The position numbers and the translations under genes are program-made. This document shows positions 13,001 to 51,193 of a stretch of 64,000 nucleotides of DNA, piece by piece. Position 1 is the first letter of the stretch. Every line of letters starts with the position of its first letter. The DNA is from Baylisascaris procyonis (taxonomy: Eukaryota > Nematoda > Chromadorea > Rhabditida > Ascarididae): contig JAZARR010000062.1 in NCBI GenBank assembly GCA_037389465.1, positions 1 through 64,000 on the forward strand. The letters are read 5' to 3'. Under the pieces are notes generated by a model. It did not search any database and was not told the DNA's origin. It saw only the letters and a program-made list of their open reading frames with translations.

Positions 13001-13639
13001 GAACGGCAAAATCTTTTTATTGAATTCCTCAAAAATGACCATCCATTGTGCACAAAAATTATCAGCGAACTTGTGGTTTCTGCCAAACACTACTCCTAGA
13101 TCGAACGAGAAAGCAAAAAAACTAATGTGCAGTGCTACTAAATGTTTATTCAAGTAAAACATATGCTCAGGGCGAATACCAACATCAGAAAGTCATCTAC
13201 CATCTTGCATTATGTACAAAAATCTACTGGCTTATCCTATACGTTTCTTAAAAAAACTGAACTCAGTGTTCTTAAAAAAATATATATTTTCTTACTCCAA
13301 TACCCAATCAAAAAAATTCCCTTCGGAAGTGCTCTACGTGCAAATAATGCTAATATAAATGGCCGCCCCGATTATGAGCATCAAAGGAGATTGCCGAAAT
13401 CCCACAATGATGATCCCCTCATCAATGACGAATCGATGCTCGTCATATTATAGCATATTGTGCCTGGTTTAGAAGTAATAGCCTAAGCCTAAGCCTAATC
13501 TCTTCCGGGAAGATGAAAATCAAAAAAAATAATAATAATAAACGAGATGGTTAATTTTATACCTGAATTGTGTATAACGCCGTTGAACAGTCCATTTTTT
13601 TGTGTTTCCAAGTAGTCTCTCCACCTCAAGAATGTACTC
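3179..13639 (-). CDS. PXK-like PX-domain pseudokinase, 12 exons, 5' end unresolved
   Basis: Exons: 13563-13639, 12212-12341, 11981-12047, 10542-10861, 10043-10181, 9169-9234, 8312-8370, 5823-5943, 5500-5572, 4169-4295, 3624-3710, 3232-3179 (stop TAA). All phases join: 1,320 nt, 439 aa. Seen: exons 1-3 give a PX domain (EYILEVERLLGNTKKW, RRYTQF, then LPPKKVIGNTKEQFIAQR, the phosphoinositide-binding stretch). Exons 4-9 give the kinase-like domain: CGWRAGK, NNGTLRDHLYK, VDVHAGNV where HRD is expected, VIDVEQ where DFG is expected, FAFGEFLFELLTG. The tail is basic (KEEKIRRLILSEGEK). The order and spacing match PXK, which binds endosomal phosphoinositides and acts in receptor traffic. The VAIK lysine, HRD aspartate and DFG glycine are not evident, so catalysis is unlikely. 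The protein ends at KNASH, well short of the proline-rich and WH2 tail of vertebrate PXK. Missing: the start-codon exon. A stretch at about 14382-14442 could supply it, but its donor is poor. Confidence 0.9.
6379..6450. repeat. 30-bp inverted repeat (hairpin) at the left end of the retroelement
   Basis: Arm 6379-6408 (starts TGGCTTTCCTGTCGAC) and arm 6421-6450 (ends GTCGACAGGAAAGCCA) are reverse complements with one mismatch, separated by 12 bases. Both arms carry the same element sequence, so both strands can be read as GTKLVDRKA. Confidence 0.95.
6379..6803 (+). mobile_element. 3' end of a non-LTR retrotransposon (RTE/CR1-like), 5'-truncated
   Basis: The plus-strand frame 6399-6731 ends in the C-terminal signature of many non-LTR reverse transcriptases: RKFRWMSKIFATKNDDWMKR, ITEWISRNGERSGGQPAMRW, SDSLKKTVG, then NRDKWKQYTFFH and a stop. 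It corresponds to the common WAGHIAR..D.RW...TEW.PRDGKR.RGRP..RW.D block. A (TAAA)n tail follows at about 6736-6803, as in RTE elements. Nothing of the endonuclease or the RT palm remains, so it is a dead copy. It lies antisense in the PXK-like intron between exons 5823-5943 and 8312-8370. The left boundary is a 30-bp inverted repeat. Confidence 0.85.
9989..10017. repeat. (TAAA)n microsatellite
   Basis: About seven AAAT/TAAA units in a PXK-like intron just beyond the donor of exon 10043-10181. It could be the tail of a decayed RTE-like insertion, though no RT sequence is recognised beside it. Confidence 0.9.
13481..13498 (-). repeat. Interstitial telomeric repeat, 3 x TTAGGC
   Basis: The plus strand reads GCCTAA three times exactly, i.e. 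TTAGGC on the minus strand, the telomere unit of most nematodes. It lies in the PXK-like intron 12342-13562. Confidence 0.85.
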
Positions 13640-14381
13640 CTAAAATATAATATAAAAATATTTTCATTACATAAAAGCTAAAAAAAAAAAAACTTCCTTT
13701 ATAGAAAGGCGAACAAGAGCAACAATAATTTAAAATACGATCAAAAACAAACAATACGAATCATCACATCATCATTCTCGCCTTGCAAATATAAAAGGAA
13801 AGCACTTTATGAGGCAATTTTTGTTGATGGTTATGGTCGATGGAAAGGAAATAAGATAATAGTAGGAACTCAAGCCTAAAAAAAAGCTTGCGGGCATAGT
13901 TCCAAAACTTGAAGATATAATTTCCCAGGAAACTGAAAGAAAAACTAAAAATTATCGACATCAAAAACTTCAGTGAAAAAAAAAGTTTCTATATAATTAA
14001 CGATAGCAATGAACCGCAAAAAAAAGAGAGCGAATATTGGGAGAGGTGAGCAGTTCCTAGCAAAGGATTTCCGAAATTTCATCTTTATCAAATCAACACT
14101 GATATCTGATATCATTTCACATTCTAAAAAAAAAATGATTGAATGGACAACCGATTGATTTATCAATAAAACATTTGCTAGTGATATATTCAAGATAATA
14201 AAATCCCTTATCAATGATCAAGATCGTGATTATCGATCCGACTTTCAACCAATGATATTCAAATGACGTCTAACTTATAACAAAAGAAAATGGTAAAACA
14301 TCATGACAATTTAGCTGTCCTAAACGTCACAATAAGTAAATTACAAAGCAAAATAAAATGGGACAAACCACATGACTGGCA

Positions 14382-14442
14382 ACTCGTTTCCAACCGGTAA
14401 TTCGACATCGTAACGGATGTGTGATGTCGATCGCTTCACATG
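14382..14442 (-). other. Possible 5' exon of the PXK-like gene
   Basis: On the minus strand an open stretch reads RSTSHIRYDVELPVGNELP and could precede the first PX exon in phase 0. The needed donor (CCA|GTCATG) is weak and no start codon lies in frame in it. It is listed only as a candidate for the missing start of the gene. Confidence 0.2.
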
Positions 14443-14460
14443 ACCACATCGTTCATCATT

Positions 14461-17400
14461 GATCACCCATTCAATATTTCACTCTGAAATCATTGTTGAA
14501 TGCATTTTTAATCGTATTAACCAGACGGCTGTCAATAAAATCTACTCACACCATCCTATTTTTCTCATACACAAGTTCAATGTTAAAAGAATTTGGTGCA
14601 TGTCTGTGAGCGCTAAAACTAACATTGAAAATTTATAAATAATAAATATAAATTTATGGCTAATATTTTTGGTAAATATTGAGAATATAGACTGCGTCTG
14701 AATTCGTATTTTTATACTTCTCGGGAAAAATTAGAGGAATGTAACTAAAATTTGAATTTTCATGGGCAAAAATATGACTAAATTTTAATAAACGATATAT
14801 TCTAGGCACTGAAATTACCGCTCTCCTAAGAACATTCTATAACTGCAAAAAGACATAAATATAGAGTTAGATACCATTCCTTTCTATTTGTTGCGTTGAA
14901 TGAAATAAATGAGAGTGTCTTATAGCAATCTAATAATGAAATATTGACGAGGAAATTGGCATTCAATTACTAAATATGTATTTGTTACAAAAATCAGTGC
15001 AACATGAGTTCTAATAAAACTTGCATTCTGAAAATAATATTAAATGTTTTCCACGTGGTAATAATTCCAGTAATAATGAGTATGTTACACTTCCATTGAT
15101 AACAATTAAATTCTAGTAACGAGTATCGCTTTTTTGAAATTTTATAATATTATTATTATTATTATTGAAAGGGGATTTTAAATATCACCGAACTGGAATC
15201 CAAATTTACCCAACTATTCATGTTGGGCAATATTTTAAGAAGTGTTTTAAGTTTTCACAGACATATATGCATCATGACGCTAAACTAGGAATCATTAGTT
15301 TTTTCAGCCCCCTTCCCTCCGCTCTCCCTCTACCCAACCTCGGATCCTACAGGGAATCGATATTGTCCTTCTACGAAATTAGCATCACTTTTCGTTGGAC
15401 AACTATTCTGATGATACTGTGCCTCGAAAGGATTTCGTTTAAAAAATATATGTTACCCAAAAGGGTAAGAAATAAATTCCCGCAAATAGAAAAGACCTAT
15501 TTATTACATTATTCAAATATTCTGTAGACAAATAAAAACGAGAATATACGTTGATTTCCTCTTGTAACGCCTTATTCCGAATATATACCCAAAAAGTACC
15601 CAAAAAACCATTTTCTCGCTTTATGATATTCTATATAAAGATCCGAATCTATTTCCCTCTCCAAATTCCTTAGAAAACAAAACTAATCAATTTAAAAAAA
15701 AAATGTCAATAAAAATAACCGATCAATAAAAATATTTACAATCGACGATTCAACTGAACGTCTTTCTATCACTGATACGATCGAAAGAAATAATTTATCA
15801 CAGTTAATAATATCGATTAAAAAATATTTTGAAAAAAAAAGAAGAGAAAAACATGATATCAATAGATCGGCTATACAATTGCCCAATTGAGAAAAGATAT
15901 AAAAATAATAAATAATTGCAACAATTGCATTTGTAACTTAAAACTTCTCTAATAATTCGATCAGTTTCAATGAAATAATTCATTTTTGAAAGGATATTGG
16001 AGATTAAACTCGACTATTTTATTGTGGATTAGACGATGGTTCACAACGTGATAGAAAGGGATCGAAGGGATGGTAAATCCATGAAATCCGCTTTTCCACT
16101 TCTCGCTATATTAGTGTATCTAAATACCAAAACACAACAAATATTCTGAGGTGTTTTTATCCCCCCCCCCACCTCTCCCCTTTTCACCCAATCGTTCTTG
16201 AAATATCTTCTTGGCCGAGTACCTAAAACATGTAACATCGCTAAGTCTAAGTGTGCTGCTAATGCAACTGTTATAAAAAAATATTTAAGCCAATAAATAA
16301 AAATATCTTATCGTAAATTTAAAAAAAAAAGTGAGGTCATTTTCTGCAAATATCACATCCTATCATTGCAAATTTTCTTCCCTTTTCCGCTTAATCTTTG
16401 CCTATATTAAATCAAATCGAAATCTCATATTGTTCTTTCATCTTTCAGAATTTATTACAGTTGTTATAACCTCTTCCTTGAATTATATTTATTCTCCCTC
16501 AACGATCTATTTCTTCCGAAATTTTCCTTATTTTCCTTGAAAATATTTGAAAAAAAAAGCAAACTGTAATGTAAAGAGGTCACCAACGAGTAAAACAAAG
16601 CAGTGAAAAAAACAACAAATGATTCACATCACAGATGTTGCTAAAAATTTCGTAGAGAAAATTGATGCGAATTTCCACAAAATTGAGGCGAATTTTCACA
16701 AAATTGAAGCGAATTTCCACAAAATTGAAGCGAATTTCCACAAAATTGAAGCGAATTTCCACAAAATTGAAGCGAATTTCCACAAAATTGAAGCGAATTT
16801 CCACAAAATTGAAGCGAATTTCCACAAAATTGATGCGAATTTCCACGAAAGAAATGACTCCTTTGAAAGGTTTCTTTTACTTAAAGAAATTTTTTAAATG
16901 GAAACAATACCTGATAACAATAGAGCACTTCAATAAAATTCGCATCTATTCAAACTTTCTTCTAATAGCTAGTTGATACTAGTTGATATTGATCAAACAT
17001 CTATTCAAACGCATCTATTCTTCTAATAGCGGTAATCCCCAACTAGTTGATACTAAAGAAAAATATGTAGACATCAATGGAAATGTGATAGAGCATTACC
17101 GATCTACCGAAAACGATAGGGGAATTCGAACGTACTAAAAGATCCATAAACAATGTTTACAAACCAATTTTTACCATCTATCACCTCTTTTAAACTCAAT
17201 TGAATTCACCAATTTTACCATCTATTACCTCTTTTACTGGTTAATTTTAACCGGTTATTGACATCACTTTTTAAGTTATATTTCAAAAAAAGAGCAATAA
17301 ATTAACCAGTTGGGCAGTTTTGCGACTAAAAAGCACATTCATCATCATCAGCAATAACCAACATAACAAACTCCAACCGGTTAAACTACCAAAAAATGAC

Positions 17401-17963
17401 GTCACTTTCACAAATAAATCAATAAGTGATTTCGTCGTGGAATAAATATTTTAGTGATATAAATATTGGAAATAAAATTGATAAAAAGCCCAAAGCCAAA
17501 TACGACAAACAAATGCGCAAATTATCTCATATGACATAAAAAATTGTGAGAGGCAAATCTTATGACATAAAACTTAATTATTTTATTCCTTAAGTATAGG
17601 AAAATATTTTATTAAATCGGCTTAAAAAAAATCGCTAATATTTCGTTAAATCGGCAAAAAAACTTCATTAAAAATTAAATCGTCAAATAGCTGGGATTTT
17701 TTCTGCCATTGAATTGATATATCAAGTGAAACACTTGTAAGCACTAGACGGCAGTAATAAATGGACAGCATAAAAGAAACAAATTTCGTCTTATCGATAA
17801 AATTCCATATCGTTGTATTCATGAAAACATTGCACTTTCTTTTTTCTTTTCAACGACAATATAAATAAAAAAGACCATTCGGATTTAATAAAAATTAAAA
17901 ACTGAATAAAAATCACTTGTCAAGGGTTTTAATTAGGATTAAGTTTCCTACTATAAACCCTTC
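14461..17963. other. Intergenic region between golgin-45 and the PXK-like gene
   Basis: AT-rich. It contains the 21-bp minisatellite at 16660-16848, a short TTA run near 15150-15167 and a C10 run near 16161. The unresolved 5' exon of the PXK-like gene may be here. No other supported gene is seen. Confidence 0.5.
16660..16848. repeat. 21-bp minisatellite, 9 copies
   Basis: Nine head-to-tail copies of AATTGAAGCGAATTTCCACA+A with few changes. The first two and the last unit differ at single positions; the middle six are identical. Because 21 is a multiple of three, it stays open in several frames (for example IEANFHK repeated). No splice or start context supports translation. Confidence 0.95.
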
Positions 17964-20900
17964 TCAAAGTAGCTTAATTTCCCTTCCCGCACAATGCTTG
18001 CAACATGAAACAGTAATATTAGAGGTGACTGGAGGTGCCTTAACGACCTTTTCATCACAAGGTGTCCTCTCACATAGCGATGACATATCAATCGACAACG
18101 CTTGTTGTACCTCGGCTAAAACCTCCTTCCCGATCTGAATCCTTGTTTCCGGTATAGCGCTTCTGGGAATAGACTCTTGCGAAAAGGAAGACGACGGTGG
18201 CATCCGGATAGCATCGTATAGATCACTAAGCGCATTGTGATGTTGTTTGAGAAGCGCTAAGAGTCGTTCACGTTGTGAAAGCAACTCATCAGCTCGTATA
18301 CTCATCGCAAGAAATTTGCATCGCCAAACATCCGATGAAATAGCCAAATTCTCAGCACGATCGTGATCGAAATTCAACTGCAAAACGATATTTTTTTTAA
18401 ATCTCATAAAAATTTAATAATTGTCTTCTAATTTAAAATAATATAATATTCCACACTTATCAATTGATATTTATAAATTCGAAAATCGAACTGTTTATTG
18501 CATTATTCATGAATAAAATGAACATAAAAACACTTAGTTTATGCTCGCAAACTTATACCCATCTTATACTTATCTATACCGGTTCTGAAGCATGCATCCG
18601 CATTCAATCCCCCTTCACTTTCATACCTTCGCTTATCACTTTATCATTGCCTTCTATACCACTCTTCTCTCAAAAATTCTACAGCACTATTTTCAAAATA
18701 ATTTCCAAACGAGTTCAGATGACACAGAACGCTAAGGATTTAGCATTTTGATTTTTTATTTATTCCCAAATAATTCTAAAATTTTTTAATATAAAAACGC
18801 AAAACGCGACACTTTATGAAAACAGATAGTTGAGCTTATGGCCCCATTCCGTTACGACAACATTTTTGTCTCCTTATTTTCCTATGGCCGATATTATTGA
18901 TTCAACATTGTCATATGTTACCTCCTGAAAGGCTCCACAAAGAACTCCAATGTAAATGCGTACCTGTGCAGCGAATGAGTTCATTGTGGAAGCGAGACGC
19001 ACCTTATCCTCACTCAATGATTTCACATGCCACATAAGATCATCACCCATTGAAGCCACCAGTAAACGTTTCAATTCGGCGCTTACTTGTTTCTCAGTCT
19101 GTAAATATACCTTTCATTATCATCCATCATAACCTACAATTTTCTATGCAGTTCTCATCATCTATAAAGCTCGAGCTCTAAATCAGGCCTTTTAGCCGGA
19201 AAAGTAGACGGCGGATTTTATGCATCTCTCATAGGTAGTAAAGATGAGTGCTAACTGTTAAAAGTAAACCCATTCATTGTTAAAAAATCTATTCGAATTT
19301 CTTTTGCGACTGAATATGTAAATTTAACATATCCTCAAAAATTCAGATATTGCCCTCTTTCCAGCAACTCAATCCCCCCCGTTCCACAAAAAATCGTCTT
19401 AAACAGCTAACTTTTACCTCGTTCTTTCAAGATTTCAAGCAGATCGATTATCCGAGGTGATTAACAGTGGCCATTAATGCGCTTATAAAATATCACTTCA
19501 AAAAACTGTGGCTCTGAGATAGTGAATCGTCGACGCAACGTTAAGAAAGCTTTAAATGATACTTCTAGTAATTTGTGGAAATTAACCTCGAGTTCTGCTT
19601 TCAGTCGACTCAACTCTTCGTCACGAGTTGATGATGTTACCTCCACAGAAGAACTGACGCCGTTTTGTGAACCATCTTTCCCATGCACACTCGTTTGTGA
19701 CATCGACATCCCGTTCCCCTTACAATGAACACCGATATCCTCAGCTCCACCTTTAAATTTTAATACCGATAAAGGCAGAAGACGCTTTCGGGAGTGAGAA
19801 AATTTCGACGGAAAATCAGAAACCAAACAACGCATTCGGATGTCGACTCTGTGTACTTTTATATACCATCTATACCTTTGACATCCTCAGATTAACCGAC
19901 TGCTTAGCAAGAAATGGCCCAAAAATAGTCTCACCTTAAAGCGGACTAGTAAAGAGCTATTTCTAAATCAAAGCTTGTTTACAGAAGCGTGAACAGTTTC
20001 CACTGAGTTATGCCAACTGAGGTAGAAATGGCCACATACTTATATAAATTCCAAGAATAGTGCTCTCTTAAAATAGATCATCATCTAGGCCGACTATAAA
20101 TCAATGACTAACTCGATGAGGCGATATGTGACGTTCCGTTGGCCAACGGGTACATGGATGCATCAGCAGAACCATGCGACGACGACAACTGATAGGGGAT
20201 TAACTGAGGTAAAACAGTCGGTGCGGATCCCTTAACACTCGCTGATGTTGCCGCCTTCAATTAAGATATTTTTTAATACAACACATTTCAGGTTTTTTAT
20301 AAACCAGATTTTAAAATAATTAACTGAAGTTGGAGTTGTGGCAACCAGCATTTGGAATAACATTACATAGCTCAGGTATCAATAAACTGAGGAGTAAATC
20401 CCAGACAAACTTAAGTAAATCTGTAATACTTGCAATGTTGGCTCTATTGAAGTTCGATAGGATCCAAGAACTTTCCAGCATTCCCTTTCACTACAACTAC
20501 ACATGTTCCCGATCTGTCAACTCCAATAATTTCATTACCTTTAATGCTTCTATCGGTCCTACTCTACCGATACTTAATTGTAAAATTAAATGCATCGATA
20601 TACTGCATCAAGTGCAATAAACCTTTTTTGTAATATTTTATATAAATAAGTAGCACATTATGCGCAAGCATCAAAGGGTAGATCATAACAATCGCGCCTC
20701 AAGCATCATCACCAACATTTCCGCAGACCTAGTCATAATTCGATACGAAGTTTTATATATTATAAAGGCCACCCACCTCTTCAATCAGAAAATTGATAGT
20801 TATGTTGCGCTAAATTTGTGAGCACAATTCACCTATTGAGCTTATCCAATGGTTAAATGCAATTGCTTAAAATATATAAATCCATTAGATTTTTCTAAGA

Positions 20901-21449
20901 TTCTTCCATGCTTTTATATTTTATTTTAAAATTAAGTGTTATTTTATCGATACGATTCACATAATCGAAGAACTTGCAAATTTATTACGATATGAATATG
21001 GCATTCGTCAATTACTTATCAAACATTAGGCTTGAAAATGTTTCTGATAGAGTAAATATTCGTAAAACATTGCATCCGCTTTGCAGTAAAACTTGTAAAG
21101 CTGCCGAATTATTTCCTCAATGGGCCCGATCTTTCAAGTGTTACGGGTTTACTTAAATTTACCCGGAATTTACCCCTCAGGTTATTGATACCCCTTCCCC
21201 AAATTACCCGAATTTATTCCTGAATACCTTGGTACTCCTCCTTCAGAACCATTAGAAGCAATGGTCTCCCATCTTTTAGATTTAACCAATACCTACGCTT
21301 TAAAAAACCAAATTAATGTGCCATCATAGGTCTATCAAGGATAAATTAGGCAACAAGAAATGCACCTTATACGGTTCCCAGAGTACCAGTTTCGACGACG
21401 ATGCTTTCTTCTTCATTTGTTCTGCGCTCCTCTCATCCGACGTCCGCAT
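17964..21449 (-). CDS. BLZF1: Golgin-45 (BLZF1) orthologue, 4 exons
   Basis: Exons: 21366-21449, 19587-19784, 18964-19098, 17964-18377; all phase 0, giving 276 aa and a TGA stop. The human protein has 400 aa, so this is a shortened form. Seen: exon 2 ends in the start of a coiled coil (DEELSRLKAELE). Exon 3 has KRLLVASMGDDLMWHV, matching the human LLVASVGDDL block. Exon 4 has SSDVWRCKFLAMSIRADEL, matching human CDVWRSKFLASRVMADEL, and ends SCCKHCAGREIKLL, matching human NCCNHCRGELIAL. Known of the family: golgin-45 lies on medial-Golgi membranes, binds Rab2 through the coiled coil and binds the PDZ region of GRASP55 through its extreme C-terminus, keeping cisternae stacked. The start is ATG 21449; an acceptor (TTGCTTCAG) 16-20 bases upstream looks like a trans-splice site. 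The first 28 codons and the left edge of exon 2 are less certain than the rest. Confidence 0.9.
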
Positions 21450-23957
21450 ACCGCAAACTTTTATGCCTGAAGCAATTTAATTCAATAAACATTTCATTAT
21501 GTTTCAAAGGAACACAACATCATGACATGTTAACAAACGATATTGTCGTCCGCTTCCCGTATGGTTGGTAATGATATCGTTATCCTTCACAACAACCCCC
21601 TTCCTGACTCGAATATTTTTTTCTCTTGCTGAGGGATGAAACAAAAAACTAATAAACTCTTCTACAAGATGATCACAATTGGAATGAATTTCATTGCACT
21701 CTACTATAAAATAGGCCAGAGGTACCAAATTTTTTAAATTTAATTTTTTATCTAACACATCCTATAAAGAAAACATTTGTATAAGTAAAACGAGAAAAAC
21801 AACACTATCATAGAGAGGTAACTAAATAAACGAAGAGGAAAAACACACAGGTACTCCAATGATCATCTCTTCACTATACCGGGACAGATAAGTCGATAAG
21901 CAAGGCAAGAAACCTCGAAACGACCATCACTTGAATATAAGCAACAGGGATATTCAAAACACGGGATTTGCGTTAAAGCGGAGATCAAAATGGTCTAAAA
22001 ATCCTAACGATATTTTGATGAAGAATATTCCATGTGTACACAACACGATGATGGAAGTTATTTAAAGCAATATTTTTGTCACATTTTTTCCTGACTAACT
22101 AATAGCTAATGTCCAAAACGTTTATTTTAGGGAACATTCTCAGACCTTCGACGCCAGCCGGCTGTCACGAAAAACATATCTTAACTTGTTAATAATTGCA
22201 AACTGAAGATTTTCTTGCAGAAATAAAAATTCTCTAATCATGAAAGAAAAACGCAGCTAAATCGTTCTTTTCTCTCTCTCTCTCTCTCTCTCTCAAAAAA
22301 AAAGAATTTACTTCAAAATTTGCCAATCTTTAATAACCTGTCTAGTTTTAGAGCAACTTCCCCATTCTGCACGATCTATCTAGTTGAGTCAGTGAGAATG
22401 ACTTAGCATTAAAATAACGATACAAGCACATATTCAAATGGTAGAGGTGAATCGATATATTCAACACAATAATTTTGCAATTGCATTGAAAAATACTGAT
22501 AGCTTCACAATATCCATCCATGAATTTTTCCCATCCACCCCTAAAATTACCTCAAAATAAACAAAAAATAAATAAATAAAATTTAAAAAAAAGACTAAAA
22601 TCCACTAGTCGAAACGTTCAATCTTCAATAATATGTTGATCTAAACGATTATTCAAATAATCAATAAAAATGTAATAAAGTAAAGTAAATCACTTCCTAT
22701 TACCTTACTTAATTTATATCTATCTTCATTCAATGAAAAGATATCGCAAAAATCGCATAAACAACGAACTTTATGAAATACATAACGTTATGATAATAAA
22801 ATTTTATTTCTCTATTAAAACAACAACTCTAATATTGCATTATATAAACAGCAATGTGGTACTTATATTAAAAAAAATGCCCACAAAACCGTATCATTAT
22901 ATCTATAAAAGATCTCCCTCCCTCCGAGACGACACATAGAGGATCTCCATTTGTTTTTTTTTTTGCTTGACAACCTCTCCCCTCCTTATTTCTGCTCGAT
23001 TTGTTACCACCGCAACTAACTATCCGTACACATCTCCAAGTAATCGACACCAAAGCAAATTGCTAACAATTTACTCCCACGTACCCCAGTGCAATATTCT
23101 GTAAAATATCCCTATTTAAGATGTACACCACTCCTTGCTGAAGATACCACCGCCTGCCAGCGGAAATGAAAGAAGAAACAACAAAAATTACTTCTGAGGC
23201 CGATTTTCCCAGTTATTGCTTTATAGACGCAACTATGATGCAAAAGGCATGTGGCATTACCGGAATGTTAACGTATCCACTAAATGACTTCGAACGTATT
23301 GTAATCCATGTAAAATCTGCCGGGCTTATCGGATCGCATTATCCATCTCAATGCACAAAAATAGCTTATATCTATCCGATTTGTGTAAAAACAACAAATA
23401 AAAAACAATGCAGCACAACAATGAATTATAAAATTGAATAATATTCATATGTGCAGCATAACAACAATAATATTCATATTTTCCAATAACAATAAAGAAA
23501 TATATGGGGAAATATGAAGATTCAAACGAGTATTAAAAGAGATCCAATGAACATACTTGTTGATGAACCACCCAATTTGAAAACGAAAACAAAACGCATA
23601 GACCCGAATAGACAATATATGATCGGGCCAATCATTGCGATACGTATCGTGAGCATCTACGGACACTAAACTTTAATTTCGCACCCTCGTCAGCTAAACA
23701 TGACGGCTACAGCAACAATTAGATAAGGAGAGGCTCCCGATTGCACAATATACGAACGTTAAAACTTTCATATTCTCATAAATGAAGCAATCTTGGTGAA
23801 TATTCCCAATTGAATTTCCCATTTCACTTCCTCTCATTCCCCTTCTCCAGAGAAAAAAATTTAAATTTTTCATTTACAGCAGAACAAAATAATAGAAAAA
23901 AAGATGACCCGTTATAATAAACATGCAAAGTGCATAAAGCTAGTGAATTCGACATCA
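21450..23957. other. Intergenic region between the ICE1-like gene and golgin-45
   Basis: It holds the golgin-45 5' flank, a (TC)n run at 22270-22294 and short unsupported open frames such as minus-strand 21504-21758. The 2.5-kb gap between two co-directional genes is too long for a typical nematode operon spacing. Confidence 0.5.
22270..22294. repeat. (TC)n microsatellite
   Basis: About 12 perfect TC units followed by an A run. Confidence 0.95.

Positions 23958-51193
<27,236 letters not shown>

Noticed and set aside
13142..13453. 103-codon plus-strand frame
   Set aside because: Lies within a PXK-like intron on the opposite strand, with no similarity or splice support.
16580..16976. Open frames on both strands across the 21-bp repeat
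   Set aside because: They stay open only because the unit length is a multiple of three; no start, splice or flanking coding signal supports them.
21504..21758. 84-codon minus-strand frame after a TTTATAG acceptor
   Set aside because: It does not join in phase with either neighbouring gene and has no recognisable similarity.
22310..22410. Minus-strand stretch DRAEWGSCSKTRQVIKDWQ as an upstream golgin-45 exon
   Set aside because: It does not join in phase with the exon at 21366-21449, which has its own ATG and acceptor.
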